Assembly: GCA_031271475.1 (NCBI GenBank) | Contig: JAISVP010000161.1 | Span: 1-11,243, forward strand | Source: Oscillospiraceae bacterium | GTDB lineage: Bacteria; Bacillota; Clostridia; Oscillospirales; Ruminococcaceae | Length of the DNA: 11,243 nt | Reading direction: 5' to 3' | Part shown: positions 7,401-11,243 of the stretch, piece after piece | How positions within the stretch are numbered: position 1 is the stretch's first letter | Layout: every line of letters begins with the position of its first letter | Position numbers and translations under genes: made by a program | The notes under the pieces: generated by a model | What the model was told of the DNA's origin: nothing | What the model saw: only the letters and a program-made list of their open reading frames with translations | Databases searched by the model: none

Positions 7401-7526
7401 CATAGCCCGTTCTTGATCGAAATTACTGCAGCCGTTTCTAACGTCTATGGTCTGGGCTTTGCCCGGACCTCGCACGCAAATGCGTGCAACGCTCGAAATT
7501 ACTGTATAAGAGTCTGTCTAAAAAAA
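7401..7526 (-). repeat. Dispersed multi-hairpin repeat, family A, copy A3 (inverted, rearranged)
   Basis: Read on the minus strand: an outer arm TTTTTTAGACAGACTCTTA (7507-7525), then ACAGTAATTTCGA. Hairpin 1 is missing here. Hairpin 2 GCACGCATTTGCGTGC (7472-7487) is perfect. Hairpin 3 (7449-7469) is a 9-bp stem, GGTCCGGGC against GCCCAGACC with one wobble-type pair. Hairpin 4 is degraded. A second unit then begins, CAGTAATTTCGATCAAGAAC plus part of hairpin 1, ending about 7401. The shared CAGTAATTTCGA junction shows that units can be joined in tandem. It lies 15 bp after the ABC terminator. Confidence 0.87.
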
Positions 7527-7550
7527 CTTTTATCAGCATACATATGTACT

Positions 7551-7650
7551 ATAGTAATTCCGCCCCCGAACGGGAGAAGCGAAGTCCTCATCGGCATACG
7601 TAAATGCGTGCGGGTCTGGCTTTTCCGCAGCCGTTGGAAACGGCTGATAA
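7551..7650 (+). repeat. Dispersed multi-hairpin repeat, family A, copy A4 (degenerate)
   Basis: It starts ATAGTAATTC and keeps the order of family A, but hairpins 1 to 3 are eroded (GAACGGGAGAAGCGAAGTCC in place of hairpin 1). Hairpin 4 is intact as CAGCCGTT-gga-AACGGCTG (7628-7646). It faces copy A3 head to head. A 9-bp inverted repeat, TTTATCAGC at 7530-7538 and GCTGATAAA at 7643-7651, brackets it and may mark element ends. Confidence 0.8.
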
Positions 7651-7709
7651 AGGAATAACAACACTGTGCACAAAAGGATTTTTAATTGAGGGAGTACGGA
7701 AAAAAAGTG

Positions 7710-7738
7710 TTGACACAGTTGGTATTGTGTGATATAAT
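7710..7738 (+). promoter_or_regulatory. Perfect sigma-A promoter for the zinc-ribbon / amidohydrolase / rimM unit
   Basis: TTGACA at 7710-7715, a 17-nt spacer and TATAAT at 7733-7738: both hexamers and the spacing match the consensus. Initiation would fall near 7745, about 35 nt before the ATG at 7780. Two direct copies of TTGGTAT (7719-7725 in the spacer, 7746-7752 at the start site) are 27 bp apart and could be an operator, which is speculative. Confidence 0.9.
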
Positions 7739-7779
7739 ATCAGTATTGGTATAAATTTGTGATTTATGGAGGATGTGTT

Positions 7780-8130
7780 ATGTATTGTTCAAATTGCGGA
7801 AATCAGCTTAATCCCGGTGCGGCTATTTGCACCAATTGCGGGGCAAATGTACCTAATTTAGCGGCGGGTGCCGGCGGAAATTCAGAAACACCTGTAAGTG
7901 TCGGCGAGTGGATGCTGATGGCACTTATAATGATGATACCTTTGGTGGGACTGGTTATGATGTTTGTTTGGGCGTTCGGAGCAAACGAGAAGAAGAGCAA
8001 GTCAAACTGGGCAAAAGCGTCCCTTATCTGGGCAGCTATCTATATAGGATTAACTATTATTATATCGATTGCTCTTGTTGCGGCGGGTATATCATTCTTT
8101 GATTACCTTACGATGGAAAGTATATATTAA
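7780..8130 (+). CDS. Zinc-ribbon membrane protein
   Basis: The 116-residue protein starts with a zinc-ribbon knuckle pair, CSNCG at C3/C6 and CTNCG at C17/C20, which should bind one zinc ion. A short Gly/Ala/Ser linker follows, then two hydrophobic segments at about residues 44-67 and 83-107 separated by a basic loop (NEKKSKSNWAKAS). The ribbon is thus expected on the cytoplasmic side of a two-span membrane protein. Such proteins are common in Clostridia and their roles are mostly unknown. ATG at 7780 has GGAGGA at 7768-7773, 6 nt away. An in-frame GTG at 7759 lies before that site and would add seven unlikely residues. It is the first gene after the strong promoter, and the amidohydrolase follows after 9 bp. 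Confidence 0.9.
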   Translation: MYCSNCGNQLNPGAAICTNCGANVPNLAAGAGGNSETPVSVGEWMLMALIMMIPLVGLVMMFVWAFGANEKKSKSNWAKASLIWAAIYIGLTIIISIALVAAGISFFDYLTMESIY

Positions 8131-8139
8131 GGTTGTGTT

Positions 8140-8949
8140 ATGGTCATAGATTTTCATACACACGCATTTGCGGATAAGATTGCTGAAAAAGCAATGGGCA
8201 GACTGTCACTTTTTGCGGATTGCACTGTTCCGGTGACTGACGGTACATTGTCTGACTTATTGGATAAAATGGATGAAAGCGGTATAGACAGGGCGGTAGT
8301 CCTGTCTATTGCCACGAAACCAAGTCAGCATAAAATAGTCAACCGGTGGGCTGCGGAAATACAAAACAGCAGGTTTTACTCGTTCGGAAGTGTGCATCCG
8401 GACGGTGACGATGCTCTTGAAACATTGGAACACATAAAGGAATTGGGGTTGTACGGAGTAAAGCTTCATCCCGACTATCAGGACTTTTTTGCCGATGAGG
8501 AAAGAATTTTCCCAATTTATCAGAAATGTTCGGAGTTGGGACTTCCGGTGAGTTTTCATGCCGGATTTGATCCTATATCGCCGGATACGATTCATGCAAC
8601 ACCGGCGATGTTTGCTAAGGTGTTAAAGGAGTTCCCTAAACTGACAGCGATTTTAGCGCATATGGGAAGTATGCGCCTTTGGGATGAGGTGGAAAAGGAA
8701 CTTGCCGGGAAGACCGGAGTAAATGTATATTTCGATACGTCAGCGGTTTCGGAGGAAATCCATCCCGAACAGTTCAAACGGATAGTCCGTGCACACGGTC
8801 CGGACAGGATTCTGTTTGCTACGGATATGCCTTGGGATTGCCCGAAAAGGTTGTTGAAGTTGGTTAAAAGCTGCGGGTTTTCGGCAGAAGATGAAGAAAA
8901 GATTTTGTATAAGAATGCATTGGAGTTACTGAACATTGGAACTGATTGA
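8140..8949 (+). CDS. Amidohydrolase family 2 metal-dependent hydrolase
   Basis: The 269-residue protein is a cytoplasmic TIM-barrel hydrolase or decarboxylase of the amidohydrolase superfamily. The metal-binding pattern is complete: H6 and H8 in VIDFHTHAF on strand 1, H110 in VKLHPDY, H140 in SFHAGFD, H174 in ILAHMGSM, and D229 in LFATDMPWD near strand 8. The FATDMPW and AHMG motifs place it with amidohydrolase-2 (ACMSD-like) proteins rather than TatD nucleases. The substrate is not predictable. The ribosome binding site is weak (AAGG), so translation may depend on the upstream zinc-ribbon gene 9 bp away. Its last 14 nt overlap the rimM start, placing it in one operon with a ribosome maturation gene, probably for expression rather than shared function. 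Confidence 0.92.
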   Translation: MVIDFHTHAFADKIAEKAMGRLSLFADCTVPVTDGTLSDLLDKMDESGIDRAVVLSIATKPSQHKIVNRWAAEIQNSRFYSFGSVHPDGDDALETLEHIKELGLYGVKLHPDYQDFFADEERIFPIYQKCSELGLPVSFHAGFDPISPDTIHATPAMFAKVLKEFPKLTAILAHMGSMRLWDEVEKELAGKTGVNVYFDTSAVSEEIHPEQFKRIVRAHGPDRILFATDMPWDCPKRLLKLVKSCGFSAEDEEKILYKNALELLNIGTD

Positions 8950-9430
8950 GATTGGAAAAATCGTTAATACTCACGGAATTAAGGGAGAAGTCAGGGTAAT
9001 GCCTTGGTGTGACAGTCCCGTACAGCTTGAGAGATTTGACATTTTTTATACAAAGAACGGTTCAGAAAAATTGGTGACGCAGTCTGTGAGAATAACCAAA
9101 GGAATGGGTATAATAAAGTTTAAAGGATATAATAATCCGGATGATGCCGAAAAATTGCGCGCACAGGTGCTGTATGTTCCGAAAGACAGTTTTGAGTTGG
9201 AAGACGGCGTTTTTTTTGTGCGGGATTTAATCGGGCTGAAAGTATATGACGCGGATACAGAGTTTTTTTACGGGGTAATCACGGATGTAATACCTACCGG
9301 ATCCAATGATGTATATACGGTAAAAAGTGAATTCAGGGAGTATTTGGTTCCGGGAATAGCAGACGTGGTAACGCAAACGGATATAAGTGAAGGGGTTATG
9401 AAAATCAGACCTCCGGAAGGTCTTTTTTAG
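8936..9430 (+). CDS. rimM: Ribosome maturation factor RimM
   Basis: RimM binds ribosomal protein S19 and helps mature the head of the 30S subunit. The 164 residues show the two expected domains: an N-terminal RimM barrel opening with ELIEIGKIVNTHGIKGEVRV, and a PRC-barrel domain starting near FFVRDLIGLKVYD. The end reads EYLVPGIADVV...KIRPPEGLF, matching the family's usual final PEGLL. The start is TTG inside the amidohydrolase gene, with GGAG at 8922-8925, 10 nt upstream; no ATG offers a full N-terminus. In many bacteria rimM is followed directly by trmD. Here a terminator built into the last codons and repeat A5 separate them. Confidence 0.96.
   Translation: MELIEIGKIVNTHGIKGEVRVMPWCDSPVQLERFDIFYTKNGSEKLVTQSVRITKGMGIIKFKGYNNPDDAEKLRAQVLYVPKDSFELEDGVFFVRDLIGLKVYDADTEFFYGVITDVIPTGSNDVYTVKSEFREYLVPGIADVVTQTDISEGVMKIRPPEGLF
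9407..9428 (+). terminator. Intrinsic terminator inside the rimM coding end
   Basis: AGACCT-CCGGA-AGGTCT followed by TTTTT forms a perfect 6-bp stem and a U-run. The stem lies wholly within rimM codons for Arg-Pro-Pro-Glu-Gly-Leu-Phe, and the TAG stop (9428-9430) begins in the U-run. It should end the promoter-7710 transcript. Confidence 0.82.
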
Positions 9431-9444
9431 ACAGGCTCTTAAGT

Positions 9445-9547
9445 ATAGTAATTTCGATCGAAAACGGACTAAGCCCGTCCTCATTGACGCACGCATTGCG
9501 TGGGGGTCTGGTTTTGCCGAGACCGTAGCCGTTAGAAACGACTGTAA
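9445..9547 (+). repeat. Dispersed multi-hairpin repeat, family A, copy A5
   Basis: It begins TATAGTAATTTCGA and keeps all four stems with damage: ACGGACTAAGCCCGT (one mismatch, 9464-9478), CACGC-att-GCGTG, GGTCT/AGACC, and GTAGCCGTT-aga-AACGACTGT with a mismatch. An outer arm TTTTTTAGACAGGCTCTTA (9423-9441) matches the arm of copy A3 at 18 of 19 positions and overlaps the rimM stop codon. It sits between rimM and trmD. Confidence 0.88.
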
Positions 9548-9607
9548 CGGCTTGCTTTGTCTTTTTGAGTGACGGTATGAAAAACTGATACAGCACGCGG
9601 GTTTAAA

Positions 9608-9614
9608 AAGGTGG
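9608..9614 (+). promoter_or_regulatory. Ribosome binding site that decides the trmD start
   Basis: AAGGTGG matches AAGGAGG at six of seven positions and stands 7 nt before the ATA at 9622. No ATG, GTG or TTG in the trmD frame lies between this site and the conserved first strand. Confidence 0.75.
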
Positions 9615-9621
9615 GGTTGGT

Positions 9622-10299
9622 ATAAAGATAAGGATAGCAACATTATTTCCGGAATTATGCATGGGGGTGATAACGGAAAGTATAATCGGCAGGGCAGTGA
9701 AGAAAGGAATATTGGATATCAGCTGTGTTCAGATTCGGGAGTTTACGGCGGACAAGCACCGCAGAGTAGATGCACCGCCATACGGAGGCGGTGTGGGAAT
9801 GGTAATGCAGGCTGACCCTATTTACAAATGTTACCAGCATGTCTGTGAGGAATTTTCCCAAAAACCGCATACAATATATATGACACCGAAAGGCAAAACA
9901 CTAACACAGCAGCGGTGTAAAGAATTGTCAAAACTCGATGGATTTTTTATTATATGCGGACATTATGAGGGTATAGATGAACGGCTTATAAAAAAAATAC
10001 AGCCTGAGGAAATTTCAATCGGAAATTACGTATTGACAGGCGGAGAGTTGCCGGCACTTGTATTGGTTGATGCGGTTGGCAGGCTGTGTGACGGCGTACT
10101 GTCATCGGAGGAATGTTATACAGGAGAGAGTCATTGGAACGGTCTGCTGGAATATCCGCAGTACACACGTCCTGAAGTTTGGGAAGGGCTGAGAGTTCCG
10201 GAAGTTCTTTTGTCCGGACATCATAAAAATATTGAGCAGTGGCGGAAGGAAAATCAGTTGACAGCCAGTAGCTGCGGGTTGTCAGACCCGGGATGCTGA
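9622..10299 (+). CDS. trmD: tRNA (guanine-N1-)-methyltransferase TrmD, apparent ATA start and short C-terminus
   Basis: TrmD methylates G37 of tRNAs with a 3'-adjacent G, using S-adenosylmethionine, and prevents +1 frameshifting. Family motifs are clear: YGGGVGMVMQADP, IICGHYEGIDERLI, the knot region SIGNYVLTGGELPALVLVDA, then EYPQYTRPEVW and VLLSGHHKNIEQWR. The first ATG (9661) would cut off the conserved IKIRIATLFPE first strand. That strand is encoded in frame from an ATA at 9622, with AAGGTGG (9608-9614) 7 nt upstream; the frame is closed by TAA at 9604. With this start the protein has 225 residues, shorter than the usual 240-250. The position aligned by eye with the catalytic Asp169 of the E. 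coli enzyme is Glu (TGES). Only weak promoter-like sequence (TTGAGT-N16-GATACA, 9565-9592) lies between the rimM terminator and this gene. Confidence 0.92.
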   Translation: MKIRIATLFPELCMGVITESIIGRAVKKGILDISCVQIREFTADKHRRVDAPPYGGGVGMVMQADPIYKCYQHVCEEFSQKPHTIYMTPKGKTLTQQRCKELSKLDGFFIICGHYEGIDERLIKKIQPEEISIGNYVLTGGELPALVLVDAVGRLCDGVLSSEECYTGESHWNGLLEYPQYTRPEVWEGLRVPEVLLSGHHKNIEQWRKENQLTASSCGLSDPGC

Positions 10300-10307
10300 C
10301 GTTTTTT
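10281..10307 (+). terminator. Candidate terminator overlapping the trmD stop
   Basis: GTCAG (10281-10285) and CTGAC (10296-10300) form a 5-bp stem with a 10-nt loop that can partly pair, followed by G and six T. The stem is short, but the position right at the trmD end and the U-run support it. Confidence 0.45.
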
Positions 10308-10517
10308 AAACTGCGGTTTTTGTTTTTATCTTAAAAATTTATGCTTGACGGGTACCCGTATTGGATGCGGATCTGTGCTGTAAGGGCTTCCTTAAGGTTT
10401 GATGTCAAAGGTTACAAAGTTATTGTGATATTAACCAAAAAAACAGGTACAGACAGTGCCGAAAACCGTCAAAGTGTAGAAAATTGTAATAATGGCATAA
10501 ATATATTATTTTATCTA
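10308..10517 (+). other. Gene-free stretch between trmD and the HPr promoter
   Basis: I see no convincing gene. The one open frame from 10341 has no ribosome binding site and no family-like features. The stretch holds a perfect 12-nt palindrome ACGGGTACCCGT (10348-10359) and a small hairpin TAAGG-gctt-CCTTA (10381-10394), neither followed by a U-run. It carries no copy of repeat families A or B. Confidence 0.6.
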
Positions 10518-10546
10518 TTGACACAGACTGATTTTGCCTGTATAAT
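10518..10546 (+). promoter_or_regulatory. ptsH: Perfect sigma-A promoter for the HPr gene
   Basis: TTGACA at 10518-10523, a 17-nt spacer and TATAAT at 10541-10546. TGCCT (10535-10539) and AGGCA (10547-10551) form a dyad around the -10, a possible operator. The expected leader before the ATG at 10601 is about 48 nt. Confidence 0.92.
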
Positions 10547-10600
10547 AGGCATAGCACAGAAATTAACATAAAGAATCACATATAAAAAGGGAGTGTATGT

Positions 10601-10873
10601 ATGTATTTTAAAGATTTAAAGGTGCAGAATTCAATAGGGTTACACGCAAGACCTGCGACATTCTTTATTCAGGAGGCAAATAAGTTTAAGTCAGCCATAT
10701 GGGTGGAAAAGGAAGATCGCCGTGTAAATGCAAAGAGTTTGCTTGGTGTGTTGTCTTTGGGTATCTTGGGCGGGACGCCGATAAAGATTCTTGCTGACGG
10801 TCCTGATGAACAGGCAGCGGTTGAGGCTTTGTATGATTTGGTGGACAGTAGTTTTCAAGATGAAAAGGTATAG
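10601..10873 (+). CDS. ptsH: HPr phosphocarrier protein
   Basis: HPr passes phosphate from enzyme I to the sugar-specific EIIA proteins of the phosphotransferase system in the cytoplasm. The 90 residues include the active-site motif IGLHARPATFF with phosphorylatable H15 and R17, and the regulatory serine S46 in NAKSLLGVLSLGI. In Gram-positive bacteria HPr kinase/phosphorylase phosphorylates this serine for catabolite control with CcpA. Having His15 rules out a Crh-type paralogue, which lacks it. AAGGGAG lies 7 nt before the ATG. The gene has its own promoter and a terminator 25 bp after its stop, so it is transcribed alone, whereas ptsH often forms an operon with ptsI. It could also be a second HPr copy in the genome. 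Confidence 0.95.
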   Translation: MYFKDLKVQNSIGLHARPATFFIQEANKFKSAIWVEKEDRRVNAKSLLGVLSLGILGGTPIKILADGPDEQAAVEALYDLVDSSFQDEKV

Positions 10874-10897
10874 GACATTGGGGTGAATATACTATCC

Positions 10898-10932
10898 GGC
10901 TATTGTTTTTAAGAAGCGATAGCCTTTTTTTT
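10898..10932 (+). terminator. Intrinsic terminator after the HPr gene
   Basis: GGCTATTG and CGATAGCC pair over 8 bp (one G-U) around an 11-nt loop, followed by eight T. It is the only strong terminator between the HPr and cysE genes. Confidence 0.93.
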
Positions 10933-11042
10933 AGCGTGATGCTTGCGGCAATGCGTACTTCTTTTGTCTGACAGTAATATAATAGTAACAAGTAGTAAAG
11001 TAACATTTGATAAACTTCCGCACGTTTAGGTTTAAAGTAAAT

Positions 11043-11109
11043 GACCCCAGAACAGCAAGGTTCTGTACGGTCTGAGGCTTTTTATATAAACATCCGGGAG
11101 TGTACCGGA
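11043..11109 (+). promoter_or_regulatory. Possible structured leader of cysE
   Basis: CAGAAC-agcaag-GTTCTG (11048-11065) lies within an outer GACC/GGTC pair (11043-11072), followed closely by GAGGCTTTTT. A second stem TCCGG/CCGGA lies at 11093-11109. CCCCAGA could instead pair with TCTGAGG just before the T-run, giving a terminator-like alternative. This could be an attenuating leader or simply a weak terminator. I found no T-box consensus and no strong promoter nearby; a TATAAT at 10978-10983 lacks a -35. Confidence 0.3.
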
Positions 11110-11131
11110 GATTACTGGACGAGAGGACTTT

Positions 11132-11243
11132 ATGTTTAAACGCTTAAGGGAAGAGTTGGCTTCCATAAGAGAACGTGACCCGGCAGTAAACAGTTTGTTT
11201 GAGATATGGCTGACGTATTCGGGATTTCATGCCGTACGCAGTT
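11132..11243 (+). CDS. cysE: Serine O-acetyltransferase CysE, N-terminal end only
   Basis: The gene runs off the end of the window; 37 residues are visible. CysE acetylates serine with acetyl-CoA, the first step of cysteine synthesis from serine. The visible part, MFKRLREELASIRERDPAVN followed by SLFEIWLTYSGFHAV, matches the family's N-terminal helices, usually M...IRED...V..RDPA..S..EV.L.YPG.HA. The catalytic hexapeptide-repeat domain lies outside the window. AGAGG at 11122-11126 is 5 nt before the ATG. The gene is separated from HPr by a strong terminator, so it has its own transcription, but I see no convincing promoter. The identification is good but rests on the N-terminus alone. Confidence 0.88.
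   Translation, partial: MFKRLREELASIRERDPAVNSLFEIWLTYSGFHAVRS

Noticed and set aside
7389..7658. An 89-codon + strand open frame, and similar minus-strand frames at 1593-1826, 3567-3755 and 9405-9596, sharing peptides such as NGYGLGK and SHANAC
   Set aside because: These peptides are translations of repeat family A. The similarity is explained by the repeat DNA, and none has a ribosome binding site or lies outside the repeat. They should not be annotated as a protein family.
10341..10571. A 76-codon open frame between trmD and HPr
   Set aside because: It has no ribosome binding site, runs across the HPr promoter and has no family-like character.
11090..11131. GAGTGTACCGG before cysE as a T-box antiterminator
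   Set aside because: It departs from the TGGNACCGCG consensus, no specifier stem or following terminator is visible, and the leader looks too short.

Overview
The window looks like chromosomal DNA from a low-to-mid GC Gram-positive bacterium, most likely class Clostridia. This is inferred from protein character, strong GGAGG-type ribosome binding sites, textbook sigma-A promoters (TTGACA-N17-TATAAT, twice), and an HPr carrying both His15 and the regulatory Ser46. All recognisable genes lie on the + strand and most are housekeeping genes.

Layout. 1-1612: the 3' end of ribF overlaps gltX by ATGA. 1797-7346: a locus resembling the Gld-type ABC exporter, with an ABC ATPase, an ABC-2 permease (ATGA overlap), a GldG-like auxiliary membrane protein, a DUF4340-like membrane-anchored protein and a 100-residue protein I do not recognise; a strong intrinsic terminator closes it at 7357-7385. 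7710-9430: a perfect sigma-A promoter drives a zinc-ribbon membrane protein, an amidohydrolase and rimM (TTG start inside the previous gene); a terminator folded into the last rimM codons ends the unit. 9622-10299: trmD, whose only start with a good ribosome binding site is ATA, and whose C-terminus is short. 10518-10932: a monocistronic HPr gene with its own promoter and terminator. 11132-end: the start of cysE.

The most unusual content is intergenic. Family A (about 95-115 bp, up to four adjacent hairpins, five copies in both orientations) sits after gltX, inside the ABC locus, twice before the zinc-ribbon gene, and between rimM and trmD. Family B (three adjacent hairpins, two copies) sits immediately upstream of the GldG-like gene and of the 100-residue protein gene. 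All three stem differences between the family B copies preserve pairing as G-U wobbles in + strand RNA only, which hints at a transcribed element in the ABC messenger.

How the genes relate: ATPase, permease, GldG-like and DUF4340-like proteins are expected to form one membrane complex. gltX, rimM and trmD serve translation, HPr serves sugar transport and catabolite control, ribF makes flavin cofactors and cysE starts cysteine synthesis. I see no CRISPR array, tRNA, rRNA, transposase or phage gene.
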